Origin: Auanema rhodensis
Taxonomy: Eukaryota; Nematoda; Chromadorea; Rhabditida; Rhabditidae
DNA length: 64,000 bases
Direction of reading: 5' to 3'
Assembly (NCBI GenBank): GCA_964057225.1
Contig: OZ059894.1
Coordinates: 7,884,131-7,948,130 of the forward strand
Shown here: positions 13,101 to 26,624 of the stretch, piece after piece
Position numbering within the stretch: the stretch's first letter is position 1
Layout of the letters: every line of letters begins with the position of its first letter
Translations under genes and position numbers: made by a program
The notes under the pieces: generated by a model
Databases searched by the model: none
What the model saw: the letters and a program-made list of their open reading frames with translations, nothing else
What the model was told of the DNA's origin: nothing

Positions 13101-16100
13101 CAGTATCAGATGTTGTGTTGCGACGAAGCTTTAACTGCTCCATGGCTGAACTAATGGTGTTGATACGTAATGTGACAGTACCTTAGATAACATCGGTCAA
13201 AATCATTACAACTAAACAAGATATGACTTACCTGCCATTTCTGGATAGTCTTCCATGACACGGCAACCAGCTTCCGTGAGTACTGCTGACATTTCATCCA
13301 AATGAATACATGTGAGCACCTATAAGCATAACGTTGAGATTTGGCAAGAAACAAAATACTTTTTTAAAGAAAAAGATAAAAAAATAAAAACAATGAAATT
13401 GCTTTGAAACAAGATTGATTTACAAATGCTAACTGCGGAGACGTTCAGAATTAGTTCAGATTTACTTATCTGATTCTCGGAATTATACGTAATTAGAATC
13501 TCATATGCAGGCTATAAGAACATAAGGAAGACGAAAAGAAGATGATGATGAAACCGCTAATTAATCCATTGGTGCCAAGCCACAAACAATTCACTTGAGT
13601 AGCATAATAAGCAAAAGCTTCATCATATAATATGTTGTTCATATTGGCATGTTGTCAGTAAATCATGACAATATTATAACTGATGGATTTTAGATTTTAC
13701 AGTACAATATAGTTAAATTATAGATTAAAATAGAAACAAATGTGATATAACACGATGTAATACAATAATATATACTATGTATATGTATATACTAAAATGA
13801 AGTATGTTATGCTATATAAGAGTATTGAAAGCCTAGGCCAAGACAGTCTGGCTAGCAGATCGTCAGTCTTTGGACGACATGAAATGAGAGATAATATGAA
13901 TACAAGAGAGAAATAGAAGAGAAGAGCAGAAGATGTTACAAGCCACAAAAGAATAATTAGCATGTGTAATCAGAAGAACGATAGGTCGAACAATACAGTT
14001 ATAATAAATTTCCAAATGAGGCGTCTTGCCCCTGAATAAAAGGATATTCGTTGCTTGTTCAAACATACTTATTGCGTTTTAAAAATGAAAATTATGCTAA
14101 TCAATATATGATTAAACAGAATAATAATCAATTATATTTATTACATATAGTAAAGTAAAATTTTTTTCTTAAATAAAAAATACTACGTGAAAAGCCTATA
14201 GGAATATAACAAGAATCAAAATCTAGATTATAAAGCTATCCATGTCATTTTAAATACTTTTGAATAGAGATGTCAATAAAATATACCGGTTTCTAAATAA
14301 TAAATATCTTATAGTAAGCTGAATTAAACAGTATAATATGTATAGCTTATTATATATAAATTAAAATAACATATAGTTATGATGACATAGATAATTTTCG
14401 AGGAAATCGCATAATGTTTCAAACTTTTACTATAAAACCAACTTTATGAAAGTGTTTATATCAGTTGCACACTACAAAAGCGTTTCAGTTACTATAAACC
14501 AGTCAACACTTAAAAAATAGTTCGGAAACTTCAAAGTTATAATAAATAAAATGTGGTGGCAGACAAACTGAACATAAAACTTTCATAAGAATACTTATAA
14601 CTAAATATAAAACGACAGTTGACTATGCCATATGGTATTACTGGTCAGATATACAATCTGAACAACGTGACGTGAAGACAAGACTATACCGACGATTGAG
14701 CGTCGGCCAGTAGTTCTAACATAGCATCTTCAATGAACATCCGCTGACGAAGGCGGAAGACGAACAGCCAGTGAAGGATGCAAGCCATCTCAGGCTTTGT
14801 CTTTGTGAACGGCATATCTGTCGATCAACACAAACGGAAAATGAAACACAAATGATATAAATTGAAATATAAATAAGTAATTGAAGATGATTCAATCTTT
14901 TACGTTTCTTGAGCTGAAACGGGAAGAAACATTACTCCTTCTGCTTTTTCTCTTGGGGACGAATAAAACAAATGGCACTAAAATGGCTAGGTCAACTGTT
15001 CTGATGACCATATAAAGAAGATGAACGATAGTTGTTAGGAGTGCATAAACGTCAAGTAGTTCATGAGATAATGCTCAAAATTGATGAGAAAAAAAACAGC
15101 TGAAGGCATAATATGTAAGAAAACACATGAAAAAAAAACATTTTTAGTTATTAAAAACTATAAAAATGAGAAAAGGAGGAAGACAGTGTAAACAAAGATA
15201 TAACTAACTAAGTTTTATGATGAAACTACAAGAAAATATTGACTTATTTTCTACAATTGGCGCATGAGACCAAAAATAAAGTTTTTCAGAAAAGGTTTTG
15301 GCAAATAAGCTCGGTATGGTCGTCAAGAAAGGTGTCAAACCCAAGCGAAAATCCCATTAAATCAATGTGATGACCATGTTTGTAATGGATAGAAAGTGGT
15401 AAGCAAACATAGCACGAACATGACGACGTAGAACTGAACAAGATACGTATGCGTAGATAAGGCAAAAGTATCAATTCAGTGGGACGAGGTCAAGCTTCGT
15501 CTGTGATCAATGCAGCAACACTGAACCAGAAAAAACGGGACATATGGATGATGAAGCCGTTTTTTGGAGAGAAAAGAAACGAAAAAAATGATAGTTGGTC
15601 AAAAGGGAACAGGTTCAAGTCAAGGACCTTTGTCAAATTCAAGATCGATGGGCCTATGAAAGAAACATATTATCACTTACAGGCTATAAAAGCTTGATGA
15701 TCCCATATTGCATACATTGATGAGAAAATAGAATTATATGGAAAAGTTAGAGGTAAAAAATGTTCAAAATTATGTGTTTAGTTAGCATATATTAGAAGAC
15801 AATATAGCAATAAATGAATATTCAATGTTCTGCTTACAGCTGCGAATACAAAAACATAATTGGATTGGAAGATCAGTAGGAGATCTGTACAGCATTTGCT
15901 GTTAACAAGAGATTAATCGGAAACAAGTGGTTAACACAAGAGAAAAATAAAGAAATACTAACTATATGTTGCCCAAACTATGTAGTCATTAACTATAAAG
16001 TATATAGATAATTGAAACAGGTATACTATAAGTTTCAACAATGCTTAGACACATGAGAAATAAGAAGAAAGAAAAAAAGAAGAAGGCACAGTGAGTTGAG

Positions 16101-19100
16101 CAACGATGATGCGGATTTGCAGAATCTAAGGCGCAGATGGCAGATTGCTTCCTCTGTCGCAGCTTCTTAGTGGATGGTCAAGGAGATAGAAGAGGGCATT
16201 CCTTCAAGTCATCAACCATAAAGGCTTTGTTTATGGTTCTAATCCAAAGCCTTCTATGAGAACACTTCTAAGCTCAGGGAAAAGGACATTATGTGGCTTT
16301 TGAATAAATAGTAAAGCACATAGTTAGTATAAGATAAAACGGTTATAAATCCAATAGATAATAGTATTTAGACATATATCAGAATTCATTTCTTGTCAGC
16401 CAAGCAACGAGCCAATTTGGTGAATAATGTGAGAGAGGAAATGATGATGGAATAGTAATGCACATTACTATAACTTTCGATAATTAATGATCATTCTGTG
16501 ACTAAAACTAGACTAATATTACAATCTAATGTGATAATGCTGATGCCATAAATCTACAAGACCACTATATTGAAAACAGATGAACAAGATGCATATTCTA
16601 TATAATGCAGGAAGGACAATTGAAAAATGAATATTGCTGTTCGTATTGAGCATACAGCTAAAAGATTTCAATCCGACATAGTATATGATATGATGAGAGA
16701 GGGGGATGACAAGAAAAACGTTTGTGTAAGAGACTTCATTTCTAGCATCAGAATGATAAGAGAACGAAAAGATATTAAGAGAATAGGATGACACTAATGG
16801 CTCTAGGTGGCTGGACAGGCTGCACATCGAGCTCATCAGTCGAGAATCTCGTTAGTGAATACTAAGCTAATCTCAACATTGAATACATTATCTTGATGAC
16901 GATAGTTTGTGCAAAAAAGTAACGTGTTGTTTTAATAAACTTGAAAGCTTATTTAGAACGATAACACATTAGAAATTCATGTTTCACACTAATAATAAGA
17001 GGCTATAGTTGAATATATATATGGATACCGGAAACAATTCACCCACAGAGTAAGGTATACAACAGGATGTATATGAGTATACACTTAATAAATCTTTCAC
17101 TACTACTCATATTTCTTGAGAAAATAAAATAAAATGAAATAAGGAAAAAACATATAGTAAATATCAAAAACAATTAGTTAATGTATAATATAAACTCACA
17201 TTTCGAAATCCAACCAGTTGTTAGAAAGAAAAACATTAAAATGAGAGTTGAGTATGCAAAATATGACTTACGTGAAATATCACGTGTCACAAATTAAATA
17301 ACTATGTCATCAACTTATGCTAATTTATTTTGAATATAATACTTATAAGATAGTATTGATTGATTTTAAGATAAATTATAGTAAAGATGAAGAAAAAATA
17401 AATGAAACATACGGAAATGCTTGAATTTGATTTTACTTTCAGATTCTTAAAGCATTCAGACGATATATTGACTGTAGGCAGTGAAGCGAAACAATAACAA
17501 ACAAATGATATTACGTGAGAAGATATGTCGATAGAAATGATTATTCAGCTCATCAATAAAATTTGAATAATTATTATTATTATAGCAATAGTTAGTGTAT
17601 TTGACAAAATAATAATAATAATTTATATAATAATGAACATACTATTACGAAATAAAATGATATACTATATTCTATTTATGATCTGCTATCTTGAATATTA
17701 CATTTTAATGAAACATCTCAAGGATTTTGGAACACCATGGGAGTATTGAAGCTAAAGATTCCTTATTCGTTCAGCTTTCAATGAATACAATCAGAGGATT
17801 CTTGAGATTTCATTGAATATTTACGACTCGACTTGGGTTACACGCTAAGTATGGTTAAGGCTATTGAGAGAAAAGAAATCTACTGCGTTTGCCTAAGCTT
17901 TACATCTGCTTGCGCACTCGTAATCGAATCAAAAATTAGTTATTCACCAAAAAGATTTTAAAAAAATATGATTGTAATATAATAACTATAATAATATAGT
18001 AAACAATAAAATGTTTTGAGAATATAAATTTGCATATGTTAAAGCTGGAACCAGTAACAGTTTGGAACGTCAAGTTTTGGATAGAAGATGCTTCAAATAA
18101 AACTCGTGTGAAGCTAAGCACGCAAGAAAGGAGGGAAAACAATAAATGGAAATGGAACGTGAATGTATGATGATTATCGGAATAGTTGAAACTATATGTT
18201 GACATACACGGTGAAACAATGGTATTCAGTTACATATCCTAGATCAAGTGAGCACAAGTCAAGCAATATGACATAAGGAATTGCACAGATATTATACTTT
18301 GTATATTTTCATATAACTAGTGCTTTTTCTAACTAAGAATAAATAAAATAATGATGAAAATAATAATAGAAATGCTATAATACATATGATAAGTAGCATT
18401 TTGAATAAAAAGTTTATAGCTATGCTCAAAACAAATTATAATGTTTCGGAACCTTAGAACACAGGTGGTCATTATATGAATATAATGCTATTTTATTGTA
18501 TTCACAACCAAATGATGTCATAAAGTTAAAACTAAAATCATCTTTTGTAACATGATAATTTAAGAATTTTGAAAGGAAAATGAAAAAAAAGTTAAAGAAA
18601 TAGCTTTTGAAGTCAAGTCATACGAGAATTTAATTGTAGAAATAGTAAAAAACTAATCGAAATTCTTATAAAGCTATATGATTTCAATAATAGAAAAGGA
18701 AACTTTTGCAAAAATTCATATTTCGATATGAATTCATAGAGATCATATTAGATTTTATGAATAAAATATACCTTTGATGAATAGTCATGTAGAGAATCCA
18801 ATATAAGGTTGTATAATGAGCTGCAGTTTTCCAGAAATAGTTCGACTTCTGTTCCGCTGTTTGACTGAAAATATTAAAATTAATTAATTTATGTGTATAT
18901 TGTTAAAAAAATTCACTGCACATTCAAATAAAACATTTTCTTCAAACTGGTTAAACTTAGGATGAAATCAGCACTAAATTCATATTTGAAGGTCATGAAC
19001 AAGGGGGATAAGATCTAAATTTTCAGTGCGAGAACGTATAAATTAGCCTCCGAAATAATAAAAATAAATAGTTATAGCGAAAAAACAAACAAAACCATTA

Positions 19101-22100
19101 ATTACTGTGAAAATGATAAAACAACGATGAGAATGGTATTGCTCAAATAAATTTTAACTCTGAACTAAATGCAACCTTTCAGCATTCGTTTAAAAATGAA
19201 AATGAGTAAATATTAACATATGATGGCAGTGTTTGAGTAATGAAGAAACTGAGGTATGTTTCTTGTTCTCTGAAGATATTGTACCCTGAGGCATCCGTGA
19301 AGAGTCACACTTACTTACATCTGTTCATATCTCTCACATTTCTATGAAACATATTGTTGTAATTATTGATATATATATATATATATATATATATATTCTA
19401 TATAATATTCATGAAAATTATGAAAAATTTTAAAAGAAAGATTGAATGATTTTAATAATCTGACGATTAATGATCAATGAGAATCATATACATCTTAGCA
19501 TCTTTCATCATCGTTTTCACGCATAAGCTTGACAGCTATCAAAAGGTAAATATAAGAATATCTTATGAGAGCCTTCTATGATCGTTAAATAGATCGTGAT
19601 CATCTAGCTCATAAAAATTTGCAATCATTCGACTACTTAGAAAGCGATGATTCGTTATATTTATATCAAAATAGGATTGTAAATATGAAGAAAAACACTT
19701 TATAAAGACAGGGTAATGATGCCATGGCGACGAAAGCTCTTAGATTTCCAAAATTGTTGGAAAATTATTGAAACAAGAAAATTGTATAATTAATTCAGGA
19801 AGGTTATGTATATAATTATTGTAAGCTAAACTGACCAGTTTGAAAAACTCGTCCTCCAAGAGAGGCAAGTTGTCGCTCTCCAGCTCAGAAAATGACATAG
19901 TTGGAAGGGTTGTGGTGAAGACGTATGCGTTGAGGTTTTGAGTTTTGTCCTTTAAAACGGACGTAGAAACAATGAAATTAAGCTACCGTAACCACGTGTA
20001 GGGCTACTGAGTAGAACAAAGTATCTAAGATGGTATCCAATCGAGGGGATACTGTTGCAATAGATTCAGTAGAAGGCAAGCATGACCTCTGTGATCCTCC
20101 AGGGCAAAGCCGAGACCTCAGAAGAGATGAACCTGGAAAAAAAGATAATGTAAAACGAAAAATTAATAAGTATAATAAGCAAATATATTATAAGATAAAT
20201 GTAAAAATGTAAAAAATATATATAAACAAAAGATTTGCCTGCTCTAGAATAATGCTGGAAAAGTTGGCAACAATCAATTGACGGTTGAAAAAAAGTAAAA
20301 AGAATATCAGAATAATTAGATTATAATAAGAAATTTGAAAAATAAATTATTCAATTATTTTTCACCTCATATAGCTTAGTTATTGCATGTTTGACAGTTG
20401 AAAGTCATGATTAGCTAGTTTCTTCTTCCATACTATTCCTCTCAACTTTTTTTCTTTCTTCCATACTATCTCTCAACTTCATCCATTAACAGGCAATTAG
20501 ATGCTGATCAACAGAACATTTACGAAAAGTACAATTGGACTATTATGGAAATCTGGTGATAAGTTGATTTTCTTTCTTTTTTTTTCGACCAACACTGGGC
20601 TAGAAAATGAGAAAAAAAAAGTTTTCGAATCATTAAATCAAGCCAAAGCCAAAATCTGAATGTAATCGGGGAACGAATAGCAATGTTCAAATTGCTAAAT
20701 AAAATAACAAAAAAAGTCATCATGAATACATGAAATGGTTAATACTTTCTCTTCGACCATTTACATGTGGCTTGCCCAGAACAATATCCGTTTTTAGATT
20801 CACTTTTGTTGTGAATCTGTTAAAGAAATAAATGGAAAATACGTTTTTGCTACTTAGTCCATTTAGATTTACAATAGACAATTTCATTTTCCATTTACAA
20901 CTTTTTGTCATTACATTCTAGTATTGAAACAGCTAGGAAAAGACGCAAAGCATGATGTATTCAATCAATATTGTACTATCAAAAGCTTGAATGTAAAGTT
21001 ACTTTACAAACTTTCTCTCATGAAATCTATCAAATCTTCTCAATTTTAATCAAAAAAAGATATACTGCTAGTTCATCGCATGTTTATCTATAGCTATATA
21101 TCTTCAAATGAATAATGAACAATATGCTGAGAAAGTATTTGTGAGGATTAAAAAACGTTTTTTCCAAGCATTTTGGTGATTTTACAATGAAATGATAAAT
21201 GAACTTCGCTGGCAGATCTGAGTGTAGTATAGTCAGCCTTTGATTTATTTCTCTCGAAAAGTTTTTTCATCCATTGGCCTAGATTAAGGTGCAAAAGGTG
21301 AAGGCACTGACTCGCAGCTTATTTCCTTCACCTGATCAAAGCCGATAGCCGAAAGTAGATGGCTGACTAAAGAGATTTCACAGAAGATGGTGATGAGAAA
21401 GGGACAAGTAGAGAATAGAAAGATATAAAGGATAGGAAGTAGTGAGAGAAAACTTAAAGAAGAAAACGAGGGCAAGTGGTCAAAGAGACGAGATTCGTGA
21501 AGCACTTTTTCTCTTTTTTCTCTCATTATCTTTCTCTTGCCAAAACCATACTGATTCAGTTATCTCTAACTATCTTTTCTCTACATTCTATTATCAAAGA
21601 AAGTATTGCAGAAACACATATCTGTATGATGAATTAAGGCAAGTAGATAGTGGATGAGATTGGATTTAAGAAAGAGAAAAAAAAATCAAAAAATGGATGA
21701 TGTCCGAGCATTGAGCACACAACAGTTGTTACAAGATCTAAGACCATATTTCCGATTTCTTAACAAAGCTAAATGAGGTAGGAAATGATGAATGATATAC
21801 AAAGATACAATCACAATAAATTTTCAATGCTCGATCGTTTTCTGAGAAACAACAGTAGTGCAGGGGGTAGAGACGCATCTACATGGGAAATGAAAGATGA
21901 AAAATCGAGCAATAACTTCATCTGATTAAATCTAAAAGAAATATTCAGAAGAGCATGATAATGATAACGACAAAGATATTTTTAGAGCATCGAATAAGAT
22001 GAAATATAGAAAATGATTCATGAAAAGCAAAGAGAGTTAAGATGAATTCATAACATGACATGGTCTATAAGCGGAAAATAACAAAAATAAAATAAAAAAA

Positions 22101-25100
22101 TTGAAAGTAAGACGAAATGTAAGCAACATTAAGAAAAAAAATCAAAAAATGTGCATAGATCGAGACAAATCATCAGATTTTCTTGAAACGAAAAGATTAA
22201 AATTCTATATAAGAATGTGAATATTCATTGACAAAGTGACGATTCAAGATAATGTTCACAACATACAAAAAACTGAAGCAAAAAAAAACAAGAATAATGT
22301 GAATGATGTCCGAAAAGCCTTTAAAACTCAACAACAAATTAGTAAAGTCTTGGGAGGGCTTTATCGGCATAAAGATTATCAACAACTGGCTACTCATAAC
22401 GGCTCTTTCAGCCATTTTTTTCTTCTTCTAATAAAAATATTTGTCTGGACACCAATCAAACTGATGAGAATGTAATGACGAAGAATTTGTACGAGGTGTT
22501 CACTACAAAGCAGATTGGAAGAGAGCAGATGTTAAGAAGGAATGGATAATGAAGAAACTGGAGTTCAAGGGAAAATTAGTTTTCATAGAAAAATATGTCT
22601 GAAGTAAGAAACTAGTGAGATACGAAAATAGAAATGATTGAACTATATCATCTGTTCCTCTTCAGATTGGGATAGAAATGAGAGAGCACAAAGCGATGAA
22701 TCTGTTTCAGCAGAGTATAAGAAAAGTTACAGGATTAATTAAGTGAATTGACAAAAATTTAAAGAAAAAAATCACAAAAGAGCTAAAGCTTAAACAAGAA
22801 AAATGGCCTTCCAATGTCTCACAACGTTTACACACAATTACGACGAACGATTCCGATTAGACCGAGAGATAATCGGAAAAACGTTGAAAGTCAGAGAGAA
22901 GTACAGACAAAAGACCAAACGTATGCTGGCTAGAGAGATAGGGAGAGAAATAGAAGAAAATGAAATGGTTCATCTAGCAAGGCATTTCACGCCACGAATA
23001 GAGTGGCAGCTAAAAAGATGCTGGCAGATAGCCAACAAAGAAAAGGTGAAAAAAAAAGAAACTGTGAAATTGAAATGTGTTATCTTGACTGAAAATCGTT
23101 TTTGTTAGAAGATGGCAGCAAAACAAACATGATGGTCAGCTGGCTGTATATAGAAGGAGTAGATACATAAATATCTGAGGTCAGGTGAGGAAAATAGACG
23201 ATGAATAGATACGATTCACGGTAATGTATTAGAGAATTTGCCGACAGCATGGTGGATGGCACATGATGACAAGTTGAACTGATTGGCAGCATTCACCTGG
23301 CGGACGACTATCTCTGTTCATAAAGCAGCAACAATAGCAGCAGTTTGATAAAAATCAGTATAAAGACGATGGGAATTTGTAAACCAAATAGTAGGAAATA
23401 GTCTGTTATCTGGTAGACGAATTCAGAGAAAAGTTTGCTTTTAGGTTGAATATAGTACATGTTCTCAAGAGTTGTTCACATAAGTTATAAGAAAAGTAAA
23501 CTATATAATATATATTAGCTGTACACAAGATATGTACGGGAAATATATGAAGAATATGAAAAATATGAATTGAAATATGTTAAAATATGAAGAAGAAGAT
23601 AAAGATGATGAAGAAGGAGAAGAAGAAGAAGAAGGAAAGAAGATGTTGGATGTTGTTGTTGATAATGAGAGAAAGGAGAACATAACAGAAGAAACAGTTT
23701 CTTTTCAATACTCAGAAAAGAAATATAAAATGAAAAGGAGCATATGTACACATATGTATGTATATGTACATGAGAGGAGATGGAACATCAATTGGTTGCC
23801 TTTTGGCACAAAAATACATCTAATATTATTGGAATATTCTCTTAAAGACTGTATACAACTGAATAAATGAAAAATAGCATTGATATGTATATAGTTATAA
23901 GTAATTATTAAAATTATATAAAATATAAAATATTTCTTCTTTTTGAATAGTTGAGCAGATAAAAATGTACTATGAAAATGAAAACGAAGAATAGGAATAC
24001 GAAGAGAGGATGACAGTTCGAATACGAGGATGATACTAAGCATTAGTTGCGTAAAACAATGAGATGAATCAGGATGTCGACATAGACGGATGAAGGTGAC
24101 AAAGACAATTCTATTCGTACTACTACGAATGCAGAGAACACATTTTCAGGAAGATTGTGCTGGACAACACTTCTTGTTTATATGTTTATTTACTCTTTTT
24201 TTTACCGAAAAAATCATGCTTTGTCTTTAATATTTCAATGCGATTGAGAGAGAAAAACATGAATATAATAATAATAATTAATTGCAGTAGAAAATAAGAA
24301 TAAATGAAGAGGACTCTGGAGACAAAGGAGACTACATGAGAAGTCGGTAAAACTGCGCAAAAAGAAGAGCAGGAAAGGTCAATTGATGTCAAAAGCTGTG
24401 TCTATGACTGTGTTTACACGCTTTTTTCTAATAGAATGAATAGTTAACGAATTGGAAAAATATAGTTAAGATGTAGAGAAAAAAAATGAAAATATTGATT
24501 CAATTTGGTATGTGTTGTTTAATAAACGCTTATTTGATTGAGGAGGTTGAAAAGATGCTGCTAAACTATCAGTTAGAATAGAGAAAAAAAAGGAAGGTAA
24601 TAGAAGAATAATGAAATATACTGTGATTGTGTGAGACAAAAAAGAAATATACGAAAATTGCGAAGCAGGACTATGCAGACAGTTATAGAGGACATATACG
24701 AGGAGGAACAAGAGAAAAAAAGGAGAATCAGAAGAGAGACAGGACAGAGAGAGAGAGAGAGACAGAGAGAAAGAGAGAAAAAAAAAGAGTTGGAGTTGAA
24801 GAATATTTGATGGTGATGGTAGTAGAAATAGATAGTGAATGTGAGTAGTTGGACAACAGCATAGGAGTGTTCTCACGTCAGCCTGGCACAAGGCCAGCCA
24901 TTTTGAATTTGTCAGAAAAGCGCCAAGTCGGCAGTGACTGGTCTGGGTAGACAGGTGAGCTTGACTGAACCATCGTAATTTATCTTAGAGACTGCTGGTC
25001 ACTCGTTTTCTGTATGTCTTTTCAGTCTCTAAAGCAATCATGCTATTTCTCACAGATCGCTTTTTGTCTTTAATTTGCCGTCATTTTCTCATAATTTTTG

Positions 25101-26191
25101 TGTTATTGAATAAGCTAAGAAACAGCAGGCACTAGCTATAATAGGCAATAATAGAGTAAAATGCATGAAATGAGATTAAAATAAAAATATGATAAGACTA
25201 ATAAAATTATTAATTAGATAGATAATTCAGTAATGTATGTGCCAATGTATAATGAGTCAAGAAAAAATCGATTAAAACAGGCTGAAACTGAATCAAAACT
25301 TGTCAAACAAAAGTTTTAAGAGTATAAAAAAAAATATGTGAAAAATGAAGAAAAATATCGTATGCATAGTATATAATTAAATTTATAAAAATCTAGTTTA
25401 TCTAAGTGGACAGACTGATTGAACTTGCAAATAACGTTTTTGTGAAACAAAAACGTCGAAGTTAAGTTCAAAATTAAAAAATATAAATAAAAAAAATATT
25501 TTGAAGATAAGTAACCAACCGTTCCATAGTAAAATAAAATTAAAAATGATTGTATCAAGCAGTTTGCATTGTTCACGTAATCAACGTGAAATTAATCAAT
25601 TAGTTAAGAATATGGAGTTTCAGTGTTCAAATGGTGAAAAAAAAAGAAAAATGAGAGAAATAAGAAGTTGAATTGAATTGAAAATTAATTTGTTAATAGT
25701 TGCATTAACACAAAAATCTGATCTTTTCACGTATTAATTCTGATCTGAATTGTTTAGTATACAGCTGAATATACATAACATGGATGAATGTCATTCATCA
25801 ATGATATCCTTTCTTTTGAACTAAAATATTATAATTTAATAATATTTAACGATATGTGAATATACATAAGAAATTATTTGAAGACAAAAATTTATAAAAA
25901 TTAAGTTATATTATATGATTTATAAAATAAATAATATTTATTGAAGCATTATATAGAGACTAGACAACAAGCAAGAATATAGCGATGATGCAAAAGAAGC
26001 GAATGTCCGCAAAAAAAATCCAAATTGTCAGAGAAAACTGGTGTGTTTGGTAGTTGTTACCCTTGTCCGATTTCAGACGCTATTCTTGAAAGCTGAGTAT
26101 CATTACTCGACAAACTTAATCATTCAATGAAATATTTGAATGAGAATATAATCAGTATAATAATAATTAAATAAAATAATAATAATAATAA

Positions 26192-26222
<31 letters not shown>

Positions 26223-26573
26223 TTTGAAATATTATGAATATATTTTAATTTAATTATTCAAATTAATTAATTTATAACTAAAGAAAGAGAAAAAATGATT
26301 TGGAGTCGTAAATGTTATTGTTTTGAGAAAAAAGAGAATATTTTTTGTCTTGATTTCATGAAGATATTGGAAATCAAGTAAACAATATGATCTCAAACAC
26401 ATGTATGTACATACATGTGTCTAGAACTGTCAGTAAAGTGAAAAATTCCAGAAAAAAACAATACAGAATCACAACACGAAAAATTAAAAGTAAACAGAAT
26501 AATTTGATTATAATATAATGGCAAAGTTTTTTGTATATAAAAAGTTATTGTTATACATGTAGAGAGAGAGAGA

Positions 26574-26624
<51 letters not shown>

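Noticed and set aside
22803..23108. Plus-strand open frame of 101 codons rich in Lys, Glu and Arg
   Set aside because: Purine-rich plus-strand sequence throughout this intron produces such frames by chance. No splice partners, motif or homologue could be recognised.
23577..23870. Plus-strand acidic open frame beginning in a GAA/GAG run
   Set aside because: The acidic stretch is a translated purine microsatellite; the overlapping minus frames are equally open. No support for coding.
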